Source: Sphingobium psychrophilum
Lineage (GTDB): Bacteria; Pseudomonadota; Alphaproteobacteria; Sphingomonadales; Sphingomonadaceae
Direction: 5' to 3'
Assembly (NCBI RefSeq): GCF_012927105.1
Contig: NZ_JABBFV010000002.1
Location: 62,001 to 126,000 of the forward strand
DNA length: 64,000 bases
The position numbers and the translations under genes are program-made. Shown here in pieces: positions 36,825 through 46,008 of the stretch. The notes below the pieces were generated by a model, which worked only from the letters and a program-made list of their open reading frames with translations, did not search any database and was not told the origin of the DNA. Position 1 is the first letter of the stretch. Each line of letters starts with the position of its first letter.

Positions 36825-38002
36825 CACCAGCGTCGCCGCCATTGCGCGCCGCGCCTGCGCCGACGGAGGGCTTCGTCGCGCTGCTCTGGCGTCATCACCG
36901 GCGTATCGCTGGGCAGGTGCGCGCGTATCTCTGCCGCCGGCACGATTCTCAGCAGCGGCTCCGGTCCCGAACTCGCGCCGGTCCAGCGCAGCATCAGCGA
37001 TCCTTCCAGCCGCCCGGCCGGGTCCAGCCAGTTGGGCACGCCGGGATCGTCGATCGCGATAACGGCGCGAAACCGGCCGTCACTATCCAGAACGGCCTGG
37101 CCGCCATTCAGGCTGCTCTGATGATTGATCCAGTCGATCGTGTTCCACAGCGGATCGCTCAGCTGCACATTCCAGTAACGGACCTGATCGGGCATCGCGG
37201 TGTCGATAATCATCGCTTGCCCCGCTTCCAGCCGGAAAATGCCCTGATAATAATGCTGCCCGGCCACGCCGCCGCGTCCGGCCCAGTCGTCATATTCAAG
37301 GCGGTTGATGAAGCCTTGCGCCCGCTGCCGCTGGCCATAGCCCAGTGCGAAACCGGCATAGCGTTCGACGAAAGCGGACAGGCGATCGAGTCGATGCGCG
37401 ATCTCGGCCGCCGGCATGGGCGCGCCGCCCACGGGCCGGTCGACCCGTTCGATGGCGATCCGCAATTCCCGGCCCACGCCCCAGTCATAATAAGCGTGGC
37501 GCAGGCCGATGGTGACGGCACGTGGATCGAGCGGGAACCAGTCGCCCGCATGATCCTCCGGCCGTTCTCCGCCGACCAATATGTCGAACGCCCCGTCCGG
37601 CCCCAGCGTGCAGGCGTCGATGTCGATCATCCCGACAGACGGCCCCAATTGCTCCATCGGCCCTAGCCCGCCCGCGACCAGATCGATGAATATGAACACC
37701 CCGTCGCCGCGCTGGCCCGACAGCCGGTACACGCCCCCGCCATCGATCCGCGCCGCGCCATAGATGAAGTCGGGATTGACCCCGACGGTGTTCAGCACAT
37801 TGCTGACCGACGGCACGAAATCGGGCCGGTCGGCGTCGGCGAACGCGGTCTGGTAGCCGGTGGCGAGCGCGGCAAAGAGCAGGCGATGCGCCTCCGCCCG
37901 TGCCTGCGGGTCTGCGGGATCGGCCAATCTGTACAGCACGCTCTCGGCGTTCGCCATCGTTTCCAGCCAGCCGCGCCAGGCGGACGGCTCAGATATAGGC
38001 AC
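36824..38002 (-). CDS. DUF1214-domain protein
   Basis: A 392-aa protein. The C-terminal part has the DUF1214 pattern: YWNVQLSDPLWNTIDWINHQ, SSLNGG, and GVPNWLDPAGRLEGSLMLRW. The N-terminal half is helical (NAESVLYRLADPADPQARAE) followed by a beta-rich region. No signal peptide or catalytic motif is evident and the biochemical role is unknown; such proteins recur in sphingomonad and mycobacterial steroid/xenobiotic clusters. The GTG start at 38002 overlaps the sulfotransferase gene by 14 bp, and its stop overlaps the following SDR, so translation is tightly coupled. The C terminus is strikingly arginine-rich (RRRRRGAQWRRRW). Confidence 0.8.
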   Translation of the reverse strand: MPISEPSAWRGWLETMANAESVLYRLADPADPQARAEAHRLLFAALATGYQTAFADADRPDFVPSVSNVLNTVGVNPDFIYGAARIDGGGVYRLSGQRGDGVFIFIDLVAGGLGPMEQLGPSVGMIDIDACTLGPDGAFDILVGGERPEDHAGDWFPLDPRAVTIGLRHAYYDWGVGRELRIAIERVDRPVGGAPMPAAEIAHRLDRLSAFVERYAGFALGYGQRQRAQGFINRLEYDDWAGRGGVAGQHYYQGIFRLEAGQAMIIDTAMPDQVRYWNVQLSDPLWNTIDWINHQSSLNGGQAVLDSDGRFRAVIAIDDPGVPNWLDPAGRLEGSLMLRWTGASSGPEPLLRIVPAAEIRAHLPSDTPVMTPEQRDEALRRRRRGAQWRRRW

Positions 38003-39149
38003 GGTATGTCTCGATATATTCGGCGAACCGGTCGCTGACCTGATCGGTGGTCAGGCCATAATCGGCCAACGTATAACTGCGCGCGCCATGTTTGCCCGCC
38101 GGATTGTCATGCAGCCAACCCAGGATGCCCGCTTCCGAATCCGGCGTGAAGTCCCAGCCGAAATGGTCGTAAGCCGCGCGGATGGTGGACACCGGATCGG
38201 CCACCAGATCCTTGTAGCGCATGTCATGGATCGGCAGGTCGGGATGCGCCTTGCGATAGTCCATGCTGCACTTCACCCCGTCCCACCACAGTTGCAGGAA
38301 CTCGGCCCCCAGCGCGTGCAGGTCCAGATCGTCGTAGGATGGCCCGCGAATGACGCTGATCAATTGCGAGATGGAGGCGATGACGGTGGTGGGATCGCGA
38401 TGCGGCTGGATGAAGATCGCATCGGGATAGACGCTAAGCAATTCGGGCAGCTTGTACATATGCTCCTGAATCTTGAGCACCCAATGTTTGCCCGGATGGC
38501 GCCAGCCCAGATGCTGGAGCCACATCTTGTGCACCTCATAGCGGAAGGTCGCGTCGATCCCCTTGAACCAGTCGTAGAAGCGCGGGAGATGCTGGAACAT
38601 GCAGGGATTGCTGCTCTGGAACGACGTGGTCATGAACGACCCGCATTCCTGCGGTATCATCGCGCCCAGCGGATGGGCCTTGAGCAATTCATCGGCATCC
38701 GCGCCCAGTTGCGCGCGCAGATGCGCGTCGAAACGGGCGATGCGCGGGTCGGTGTCCGCCGTGGCGGCCTCTGGCGGGGGCGAAGGTTCGGCCACTTCCC
38801 ACATCAGCGGGGTGCGGACCTGCGGGTCGCCGTCCATCAACGCATGAAGAAAACTGGTGCCGCAGCGGGGCAGGCCCAGGATGAACAGCGGCTGCTTGAT
38901 CTCCACATCCGCAATTTCGGGGTAACGCGCGCGATCATCGGCGATGGCTTTCAGCCGCGACAGATCATCGTTTACGATGTGCAGCGCGCGGGCGTGGCCA
39001 TTGGTGTTGAGTGCCCGGTCCTCCGCCATCGACGCCAGCAACATGGTGAGGCCGGGCTTCACATTCTCCCGCAGATAGTCGGGCAGGGGATAGCGATCCA
39101 GAAGCGTATCGGCATCGGGAAATTCATGGCTACTGCTGATCGTCGCCAT
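37989..39149 (-). CDS. PAPS-dependent sulfotransferase family protein
   Basis: A 386-aa cytoplasmic protein with a 5'-phosphosulfate loop LGLPRCGTSFLHALMDGDPQ (from about residue 91) and a 3'-phosphate motif QPHRDPTTVIASISQL. These are the sulfotransferase signatures, with CGTS in place of SGTS. It would transfer sulfate from PAPS to a hydroxyl of a small molecule. The sequence DMRYKDLVADPVSTIRAAYD is typical of the family. It starts 4 bp after the aldehyde dehydrogenase and overlaps the DUF1214 gene. A sulfotransferase inside an oxidative operon is unexpected for simple degradation. Confidence 0.87.
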   Translation of the reverse strand: MATISSSHEFPDADTLLDRYPLPDYLRENVKPGLTMLLASMAEDRALNTNGHARALHIVNDDLSRLKAIADDRARYPEIADVEIKQPLFILGLPRCGTSFLHALMDGDPQVRTPLMWEVAEPSPPPEAATADTDPRIARFDAHLRAQLGADADELLKAHPLGAMIPQECGSFMTTSFQSSNPCMFQHLPRFYDWFKGIDATFRYEVHKMWLQHLGWRHPGKHWVLKIQEHMYKLPELLSVYPDAIFIQPHRDPTTVIASISQLISVIRGPSYDDLDLHALGAEFLQLWWDGVKCSMDYRKAHPDLPIHDMRYKDLVADPVSTIRAAYDHFGWDFTPDSEAGILGWLHDNPAGKHGARSYTLADYGLTTDQVSDRFAEYIETYRAYI

Positions 39150-39153
39150 GGTG

Positions 39154-40644
39154 TTACAGCCCCACCGGATAGAATATCGACTTCTGGTTCTGATATTCGT
39201 GCAGCCAGTCGGGGCCATATTCGCGCCCGACGCCCGACCGCTTGTAGCCGCCGATCGGGGCATAGCTCATGCGCCCGGTGCCCCCGTTCAGCATGACGCT
39301 GCCCGACCGGATTTGCAGGGCCATTTCGTATCCCTTGGCGGCGTCCGCCGTCTCGATGCCGCCATTCAGGCCATAGCGGCTATCATTGGCGATGCGGACC
39401 GCTTCCTCGTCGGTGTCGAAGCCGATGATGCAGCCGACCGGGCCGAACACTTCCTCCTGGGCGATGGTCATGGCGTTGTCGACATCGTCGAAAATCGTGA
39501 TCTCGGTGAAGAAGCCCTTGTCCAGGCCCGCAGGCCGCCCGCCGCCGTGGACTATTCTGGCACCTTCATCACGGCCGATGGCGATCAGATTTTCGACCTT
39601 GCTGCGCTGCGATTCGCGGATCAACGGCCCCATTGCAACACTCGGATCGGCAGGATCGCCGATCTTGAACTGGCTGGCGACGGCGCAGGCGGTTTCCACG
39701 AACGCCTTTCGGATGCTGTTATGGACCACCAGCCGGGTGAGTAGCGCGCAGCCCTGGCCCGCATTGACGGACAGCACGGCGACCGCCATCGCCGCCGCCC
39801 GCGCGACGTCCGCATCGTGCCGCACGATCAGCGCGGACTTGCCGCCCAGTTCCAGATGGACGCGCTTCAGTGTCGGTGCCGCCTGCGCCATGATCGCCGC
39901 ACCCACGCCTTCGGACCCGGTGAAGCTGACCAGGTCGACGCGCGGGTCGCTGGTCAGCATCGTGCCCACTTCCGGCCCGCCGGTGATGACGTTCAGCACA
40001 CCCTTGGGCAGGCCGATCTCCTCGGCGATCTCGCCGAACAGCAAAGCGGAAAAGGGGGTGAAGGGGGAGGGTTTCAACACCAGCGTATTGCCCGCCAGCA
40101 GCGCCGGCACGATCTTCGCCAGGTTGATGAGGAAGGGGAAATTATAGCCGGTGATGCCCGCCACCACGCCCACGGGTTCGCGCACCACGGTCGTGCCGCC
40201 CATCTTGCGCGGGCCATCGGGATTGAACGGGTTGGGCGTAATGTCGATCGGCAGGCGGACGCTGTCGTCGCGGGTCGAATGCTCCAGCGCGGCGAGCAGA
40301 TGGTCGAGCGGATTGGCGACCTGCATCCCGTGGGTCACCCCCTGCGCGCAGCCGACCTCCGCCACGATCAGCGCGACGATCTGCGGCCGTCGCGCGTCCA
40401 GCGCCGCATGCATCCGGCGCAGATAGGTCGCGCGTTCGGCCATCGCCATGCGCGGCCAGACGCCGTTGTCGAACGCCTCGCGCGCCGCCGCGATCGCCGC
40501 TTCCGCTGCGGCCGCATTGCCCACGGGCGCGTGGCCGATCACCGCTTCGCTTGCCGGATTGATGATGGCGTCGCGCTCTGCGCCCGCCGCAACCCATGCG
40601 CCGTCGATGTAGAGCTTGTCGATCGTTGTGAAGGGGATGGTCAT
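39154..40644 (-). CDS. Aldehyde dehydrogenase (NAD(P)-dependent)
   Basis: A 496-aa enzyme oxidising an aldehyde to a carboxylate. It has the cofactor motif FTGSEGVGAAIMAQA, the general-base Glu in HLELGGKSALIV, and the catalytic Cys in VNAGQGCALLTRL (usually GQxC). QEEVFGPVGCIIGF and GGYKRSGVGREYG are family blocks. It begins with ATG 40644, overlapping the GMC gene by 4 bp (ATGA), so the alcohol-to-aldehyde and aldehyde-to-acid steps are probably consecutive. Confidence 0.93.
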   Translation of the reverse strand: MTIPFTTIDKLYIDGAWVAAGAERDAIINPASEAVIGHAPVGNAAAAEAAIAAAREAFDNGVWPRMAMAERATYLRRMHAALDARRPQIVALIVAEVGCAQGVTHGMQVANPLDHLLAALEHSTRDDSVRLPIDITPNPFNPDGPRKMGGTTVVREPVGVVAGITGYNFPFLINLAKIVPALLAGNTLVLKPSPFTPFSALLFGEIAEEIGLPKGVLNVITGGPEVGTMLTSDPRVDLVSFTGSEGVGAAIMAQAAPTLKRVHLELGGKSALIVRHDADVARAAAMAVAVLSVNAGQGCALLTRLVVHNSIRKAFVETACAVASQFKIGDPADPSVAMGPLIRESQRSKVENLIAIGRDEGARIVHGGGRPAGLDKGFFTEITIFDDVDNAMTIAQEEVFGPVGCIIGFDTDEEAVRIANDSRYGLNGGIETADAAKGYEMALQIRSGSVMLNGGTGRMSYAPIGGYKRSGVGREYGPDWLHEYQNQKSIFYPVGL

Positions 40645-42263
40645 GGCTGGATATCCTGTCCGGGCCGCAGGATCATCTCCGCGGCGTTGAGGGCGATGGC
40701 CATCGCTGGCGCATTGGTGTTGCCCGACACGATGGTCGGCATGATGGAGGTATCGACCACGCGCAGGCCGGTCACGCCGCGCACGCGCAATTGCGGGTCG
40801 AGCACGGCGTCTTCGTCCGCGCCCATCCGGCACGTCCCGCAAATGTGGAAGGTCGTACCGCCCAGGGCGATGGCGTTGGCGAGAATATCCTCGTCCGCCT
40901 CGATACCCACGGTCTTGCCCGTCTCCGCGACGATCCAGTTCTGAAGCGCGGGTTGCATGGCCAGCCCGCGCAGCCAGCGGAACAGCGCGACGAAGTGCGT
41001 CCGGTCGGCATCGGTGGCCAAGTGATTGGCGTCGATGATGGGAGGCGCATCGGGATCGGCGGCGCTGATTCGCACCTGCCCCTGGCTGTCGGGCCGCAGA
41101 TAATAGGCGATGACGGTCATCCCCGGATAAGGGTCCAGCGCCACCGCGCCCTTGGCATCGGTATGGAAGGAATAAAGCCCCAGGCCGATCTGTGCATCGG
41201 GCCGGTCGGGCGACGCCTGCGTCTTGATGAAGCCGCCCACTTCATGCGCGGCGTGGGTCAGCGCCCCTTTCGATCCGAAGAAGTAGCGGAGCACCGACGC
41301 GATCAGACCTAGGCCAGACAGTTTCTGGTTCAGGCTGTTGCCGCGCACCTTGTAGGTGAAGCTCAGATAGCGATGTTCACGCAAATTGGCGCCGACGCCG
41401 GGCGCATCGACCACGACCGGAATGGCCAGCGATTCGAGCAGGGCGCGGGGGCCGATGCCCGACAGTTGCAACAGTTTCGGGCTCTGGATCGCTCCGGCCG
41501 ACAGGATGATTTCGCGCCGTACCGAGACTTCGTGAATGCCATTTTTATCACGCAGCAGGATGCCGCTGGTCCGTTGTCCGTCGAACAGGATGCGCTGGAC
41601 GTCGGTGTCGGTCACCACGGTCAGGTTCGCGCGTCCCCGCACCGGTTTCAGGAAAGCGCGCGAAGCGGAAAAGCGCTTGCCGCGATAGGTGGATGTCGGC
41701 TGATAACCCATGCCGCCCTGCGTAACCGCGGGGATGTCGTTCATGTCGTCCACCCGCTGCGTCCCGGCCTGCTCGGCCGCGGTCAGGAACGCTTCGCACA
41801 AGGGATCGCCAGACGGATGGACGCTCACCTTGAGCGGGCCGCCGGTCCCGCGCCACGCCTTGGCGCCCAGCGCATGATCCTCCAGCGCGACGAAATGGCG
41901 GCCCATCGTCTGCCATCCCCATCCGGTGCAGCCTGCCGCTTCCCACGCGTCGTAATCGGCGGGAGCTCCGCGCACATAGACCATGCCGTTGACCGAACTC
42001 GATCCGCCGACCGTGCGCCCCTTCAGCCAGCTTTCCTGCGGCGCATTGCCGCCCGGCGACACGGCATAGTCCCACACATGGGGATTGCCCGGCGCCAGCA
42101 ATTTGCCGATGCCGCGCGGCATCGCGATCAGCGGGCTGTTGTCGTCCGGGCCAGCTTCCACCAGCAATACCGTGACCGCCGGGTCGGCCGACAACCGGTT
42201 CGCCAGCACGCAGCCGGACGACCCGGCACCGATGATGATATAGTCGTAGCCATTCTGGTACAT
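40641..42263 (-). CDS. GMC-family alcohol oxidoreductase (choline-dehydrogenase-like)
   Basis: A 540-aa FAD enzyme of the glucose-methanol-choline family: FAD loop YIIIGAGSSGCVLANRLSAD, GMC signature 1 in WLKGRTVGGSSSVNGMVYVR, signature 2 in LSAGAIQSPKLLQLSGIGP, and C-terminal catalytic His region FHICGTCRMG with VVDTSIMPTIVSGNTNAP. It oxidises a primary alcohol to an aldehyde. ATG 42263 is used because AGGA lies about 11 nt upstream; ATG 42284 has no ribosome site. It heads the six-gene operon ending at 34931 and diverges from a TetR gene. Confidence 0.92.
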   Translation of the reverse strand: MYQNGYDYIIIGAGSSGCVLANRLSADPAVTVLLVEAGPDDNSPLIAMPRGIGKLLAPGNPHVWDYAVSPGGNAPQESWLKGRTVGGSSSVNGMVYVRGAPADYDAWEAAGCTGWGWQTMGRHFVALEDHALGAKAWRGTGGPLKVSVHPSGDPLCEAFLTAAEQAGTQRVDDMNDIPAVTQGGMGYQPTSTYRGKRFSASRAFLKPVRGRANLTVVTDTDVQRILFDGQRTSGILLRDKNGIHEVSVRREIILSAGAIQSPKLLQLSGIGPRALLESLAIPVVVDAPGVGANLREHRYLSFTYKVRGNSLNQKLSGLGLIASVLRYFFGSKGALTHAAHEVGGFIKTQASPDRPDAQIGLGLYSFHTDAKGAVALDPYPGMTVIAYYLRPDSQGQVRISAADPDAPPIIDANHLATDADRTHFVALFRWLRGLAMQPALQNWIVAETGKTVGIEADEDILANAIALGGTTFHICGTCRMGADEDAVLDPQLRVRGVTGLRVVDTSIMPTIVSGNTNAPAMAIALNAAEMILRPGQDIQP

Positions 42264-42318
42264 GCCGTTAGGGTTCCTCGCCATGGCCGCTAAAGACCAT
42301 AGACGTGGCCTTAGTCCC

Positions 42319-42336
42319 ACCTGTCGGGTGATAGGT
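42319..42336. promoter_or_regulatory. Inverted repeat in the GMC/TetR divergent region
   Basis: ACCTGTC-GGGT-GATAGGT: 7-bp arms with one mismatch and a 4-nt spacer, 56 bp upstream of the GMC start and 66 bp upstream of the TetR start. The location is right for a TetR repressor acting on itself and on the operon. Confidence 0.4.
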
Positions 42337-42401
42337 AGGCGGTCGGCGCGCTCATCGCGGACAGTTCGGTTTTCCGCTTGGCTTGCGACCCGCGAATTGC
42401 G

Positions 42402-43064
42402 ATGCGTGCGGATATGAACGGTAAATGGGAAGATTATGGACCCGGCGCGCGCAAGCTGCTGCTCGCCGTGGAGGAAATCATTGCCGAACGCGGGATCGAG
42501 GGGGCGTCCATCCGCGAAATCCTGCGCGTTGCCAAGCAGGGCAATAATTCCGCCATCTATCGTCATTTCGGATCGAAGGAGCTGTTGATCCGGGCGATAT
42601 ACGACATCCGCCAGGCGGAAGTGGACGATTGCCGGACGCTGCGGATGCAGAGGTTGCCGCGCCTGCCCGACGATATTCGCGGCCTGCTCGAACTATTTCT
42701 GCTGCCGGTGCTCGATGCGTTCGAAGGACGGCAAAGATGGATCTATTCGCAGTTCATCCTGCACCTGATCCTGAACGATCCGTTCGACGAAGCCTTTGAC
42801 AGCGCGCGCGAAGGACCGGCGGTCGCGCTGGTCCACCAGGCGCTGCGGGGATGCTGTGCCGCCATGTCGGATCAGGTTTTCACCATGCGCCTGTCGGTGG
42901 CGGTGACGAATTTCTTGATGGGCGTCAGCTATGGCGACCGGGTGGCCAACCTGACCGGGGGCGCCTATCCGCGTTCCGACCAATATCTCGAAGACCTCAT
43001 CACGGCGGGCTGCGCCTTGCTCATGCTGCCGCCCTTCGTCGAAGCCGACGACATGCCAGGCTAA
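42402..43064 (+). CDS. TetR-family regulator
   Basis: A 220-aa protein with an N-terminal HTH (KLLLAVEEIIAERGIEGASI; REILRVAKQGNNSAIYRHFG) and a helical C-terminal effector domain. ATG 42402 is used; ATG 42414 and 42378 are alternatives in the same frame. It diverges from the GMC-ALDH-sulfotransferase operon and lies upstream of a TonB receptor, between two candidate operators (42319-42336 and 43120-43133). It is therefore the probable local repressor for both transcripts. Confidence 0.85.
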   Translation: MRADMNGKWEDYGPGARKLLLAVEEIIAERGIEGASIREILRVAKQGNNSAIYRHFGSKELLIRAIYDIRQAEVDDCRTLRMQRLPRLPDDIRGLLELFLLPVLDAFEGRQRWIYSQFILHLILNDPFDEAFDSAREGPAVALVHQALRGCCAAMSDQVFTMRLSVAVTNFLMGVSYGDRVANLTGGAYPRSDQYLEDLITAGCALLMLPPFVEADDMPG

Positions 43065-43119
43065 CCATAGCGGGGCCGTGGACGAAAATCGCAGGCCCTC
43101 TCCGGCGATAGGCACGACT

Positions 43120-43133
43120 AAGACGATCGTCTT
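43120..43133. promoter_or_regulatory. Perfect 14-bp palindrome upstream of the TonB receptor
   Basis: AAGACGATCGTCTT, 74 bp before the receptor ATG and 55 bp after the TetR stop. A perfect palindrome of this length in a 143-bp gap suggests a repressor site for the receptor transcript. Confidence 0.45.
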
Positions 43134-43207
43134 CTACATCTCCCGACGGCACTGGCAAAGGTCAGGCTTGCGAGAACATGATGTTCCGCTGCTCTGGGAG
43201 AGATAAT

Positions 43208-45628
43208 ATGCGCCCGATTTTCACCGCGCGTCTTGCGGTCCTTTTAACGTCCGTTGCACCCCTGACCCTGCCGGTCCTGGCGATCGCTCAAACGGCCCAG
43301 CCGCAAGCGTCACCCAGTATCGACGACATCGTCGTCACCGCGCGCCGATCCGAAGAAAGCATTCAGTCGACGCCCGTGTCCGTCACCGCCTTCAACGCGG
43401 ACATGCTGCGCGAAGCCAATATCGCCACCACCGCCGACCTGATGATGAAGACGCCCGGGGTCTATCTGTCCGGGTCGGGCGGCCGCGAAAATTCGGTGTT
43501 TCAGATCCGTGGCCAGTCCAAGGCGCTGAGCGGGTCCAACGCGCCCGCCGTCGTCAGCTATTTTGCCGATGTGCCCGCGCCGACCTTCGGCAGCGGCGTC
43601 GCAACTTATGACATGGCGTCGGTCCAGGTTCTCAAAGGCCCGCAAGGCACGCTGTTTGGCCGCAACACCACCGGCGGCGCCGTCCTCTATTATCCCGCTG
43701 CGCCCGAATATGTCCTGGGCGGCTATGTCGAGGCGGGCTACGGCCGCTATGACCGCAAGCAATTGGAAGGGGCGCTGTCCATCCCGATCGTGGACAACAA
43801 GCTGGCGGTACGGGTCGCGGGCCGGTACGAAAAACGTGACGGTTATACCAAAAATATCGGACTGGGCGGCGACCTGGACGACGTCAATTCCCGCGCGTTC
43901 CGCGTGTCCGTGCTGGCCGAACCAGTCGAGGGTTTCAAGAACCTCACTATCTTCGATTGGTATCGCAACAACTACACCGGCGACGCGGTGTTGCTGACCA
44001 GCCTGTTCGACAATCCCAGCCTGATCGACCTGTTGGGTCTGCGCAGCGCTATGCAGGATGCGCTGGCGGCGCAGCAGGCGCGCGGCCCCCGCGTGATCGA
44101 CAGCGACGTGTCCCCCGCGATCAACCGCACCCGCCGCTGGGGCATCACCAACCGCACCGATATCGACCTGGGCGACAGCGGGGTCAGCTTCACCAACATC
44201 TTCGGCTATCGCAAAACCTATGTGAACTATAATATCAACACCGACGGCGTGCCGTTGCTGATCACGACCGGTAATCCCGCCGCCGGACTGCCCGCCGGCT
44301 TGCCGCTGACCCTGCTGAACGCAGGCGCGGTCAACAATGTCGAACAATATACCAACGAAGTGCAGGTCAAGGGCAGCGCGCTTGACGACCGGGTCGACTG
44401 GCTGGTGGGCGGCTTCTATCTGAAAAGCCAGCCCTATGGCCCGACCGGCAGCGGCAATTCGATCGCGCAGGTCGTGCTGCCGCCCTTCCTGCCGCCCGAA
44501 AATTACGGCACCTTCCAATATAATTTCTACACCGAAAAGAGCAAAGCGCTGTTCGGTAACGTCAACATAAAGCTGGACGAAATCGCTCAGGGTCTGCGCT
44601 TCAACGCCGGACTGCGCTACACTTGGGACAAGGAAATCGCCTGTACGGCGACCGACAACACCACCCAGGGGACCGTCCGCCCCAATGAATGCGTATCGAC
44701 CAACCCGATCCTGATCGGCGCGACCACCAACACTGCCAAATCCGATGCGCCCACCTGGACTGTGGGTTTCGACTGGCAGGTGACGTCCGACCTCTTCACC
44801 TATGTTTCCACGCGGCGCGGCTATCGCACCGGCGGCATCAATACGCCGACCTTTGGCGGACGGCTGGCGCCCTACCAGTCCTTCGGGCCTGAGCGCGTCA
44901 CCGACCTGGAACTGGGGGTGCGATCGGACTGGACGCTGGGCGACGTCCGCGTCCGGCTGAACCTGTCGGGCTTTGTGGGCTATTATGACGGGGTGCAGAT
45001 CGCGCTGAGCGGCCTGCTGACACAGCCCGGCTGCGTTGCGGGCGATCCGGTGTTTGGCGAAGCGCCCTACTCGCCCGATGGCGATTGCAGCGCGGACAAT
45101 GATCCGCAGTCGGGCACGATGCTGGCCAATGCCGGCAAGTCGCGGGTCGCGGGGCTGGATTTTGACGGACGCATCGCGTTTTCCGATCGGCTGACTTTCA
45201 CCTTCGGCGGCAACCTGCTCGACACCAAGACGCGCGAACTGACCGCGCCCGCGCCGATCGCCGCCTATCTCACGACCCAGGAAATCCCGTTCGACCTGGT
45301 GGCGAAGGCGACCTTCACGCTGGGCGCGCAATACCGCATCCCGCTGGGCGCGATGGGCGATCTCAATGCGTCGGCGGACTATTATCATTCCAGCAAATTG
45401 TCCTTCGTCGACACCGCGCTGCCGGCCTATGGCCTAGCCAATATACGGCTGGACTGGCGCAATGTCGGTGGCCGCCCGGTCGACGTCGGCGTCTATATGA
45501 GTAACGTCTTCAACAAGACCTATCAGGCGATCGGCGCCGTGTCGGGGGCGGGGCTGGGCTTCAACACCGCCATCTTCGGCCCGCCCCGCCAATATGGCCT
45601 GACCCTGCGCTATCGTCTGGGAGAATGA
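43208..45628 (+). CDS. TonB-dependent outer-membrane receptor
   Basis: An 806-aa receptor: signal peptide (MRPIFTARLAVLLTSVAPLT, then LPVLAIAQ), a plug domain (SIDDIVVTARRSEESIQSTP; VQVLKGPQGTLFGRNTTGGA) and a 22-strand barrel ending RQYGLTLRYRLGE. It imports a bulky or scarce ligand using TonB energy. ATG 43208 follows GGGAGAGATA; ATG 43178 is less likely. It is intact, unlike the receptor at 6418. The 4-bp overlap with the next gene places it at the head of an operon with an NTF2-like protein, a kinase-fold protein and an SDR, suggesting that it imports the substrate of this island. Confidence 0.93.
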   Translation: MRPIFTARLAVLLTSVAPLTLPVLAIAQTAQPQASPSIDDIVVTARRSEESIQSTPVSVTAFNADMLREANIATTADLMMKTPGVYLSGSGGRENSVFQIRGQSKALSGSNAPAVVSYFADVPAPTFGSGVATYDMASVQVLKGPQGTLFGRNTTGGAVLYYPAAPEYVLGGYVEAGYGRYDRKQLEGALSIPIVDNKLAVRVAGRYEKRDGYTKNIGLGGDLDDVNSRAFRVSVLAEPVEGFKNLTIFDWYRNNYTGDAVLLTSLFDNPSLIDLLGLRSAMQDALAAQQARGPRVIDSDVSPAINRTRRWGITNRTDIDLGDSGVSFTNIFGYRKTYVNYNINTDGVPLLITTGNPAAGLPAGLPLTLLNAGAVNNVEQYTNEVQVKGSALDDRVDWLVGGFYLKSQPYGPTGSGNSIAQVVLPPFLPPENYGTFQYNFYTEKSKALFGNVNIKLDEIAQGLRFNAGLRYTWDKEIACTATDNTTQGTVRPNECVSTNPILIGATTNTAKSDAPTWTVGFDWQVTSDLFTYVSTRRGYRTGGINTPTFGGRLAPYQSFGPERVTDLELGVRSDWTLGDVRVRLNLSGFVGYYDGVQIALSGLLTQPGCVAGDPVFGEAPYSPDGDCSADNDPQSGTMLANAGKSRVAGLDFDGRIAFSDRLTFTFGGNLLDTKTRELTAPAPIAAYLTTQEIPFDLVAKATFTLGAQYRIPLGAMGDLNASADYYHSSKLSFVDTALPAYGLANIRLDWRNVGGRPVDVGVYMSNVFNKTYQAIGAVSGAGLGFNTAIFGPPRQYGLTLRYRLGE

Positions 45629-46008
45629 GCATGGCCGATCTGGAAGCGAACAAGGCGGTTGCCCGCCGCTACATGCAGGCGGTGGAAGAGGGGGACGCCG
45701 CGACGATCGACGCGTTGCAGCATCCCGACTGCACATGGTGGATATCGGGCTTTGGCGATATGAGCCGCGCCGATTTCATCGCCAGCGTGACAGGCGGCCT
45801 GTTGTCGGCGCAGCGACGCAGCGCGCAGGTGGTTGGCATCACCGCTGAAGGGGACAGGGTCGCTGTGGAAGTGCGCGGCGAAATGGTCTTCCCCGACCGG
45901 GTCTATCGCAACGACTATCATAACCTGCTGGTGATCCGCGACGGCCAGATCCTGTCCGGGCGCGAATATATGGACACCCGCGCGGCGGCGGAGGCTTTCG
46001 CGCCGTGA
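45625..46008 (+). CDS. NTF2-like (SnoaL/ketosteroid-isomerase fold) protein
   Basis: A 127-aa cone-shaped-fold protein. The N-terminal helix MQAVEEGDAATIDALQHPDC, the strand TWWISGFGDMSRADFI and the C-terminal NDYHNLLVIRDGQILSGREY are typical of SnoaL-like isomerases, hydratases or cyclases. The catalytic residues cannot be assigned. It overlaps the receptor stop by 4 bp and the next gene by 4 bp, so all three are co-translated. Confidence 0.82.
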   Translation: MSMADLEANKAVARRYMQAVEEGDAATIDALQHPDCTWWISGFGDMSRADFIASVTGGLLSAQRRSAQVVGITAEGDRVAVEVRGEMVFPDRVYRNDYHNLLVIRDGQILSGREYMDTRAAAEAFAP

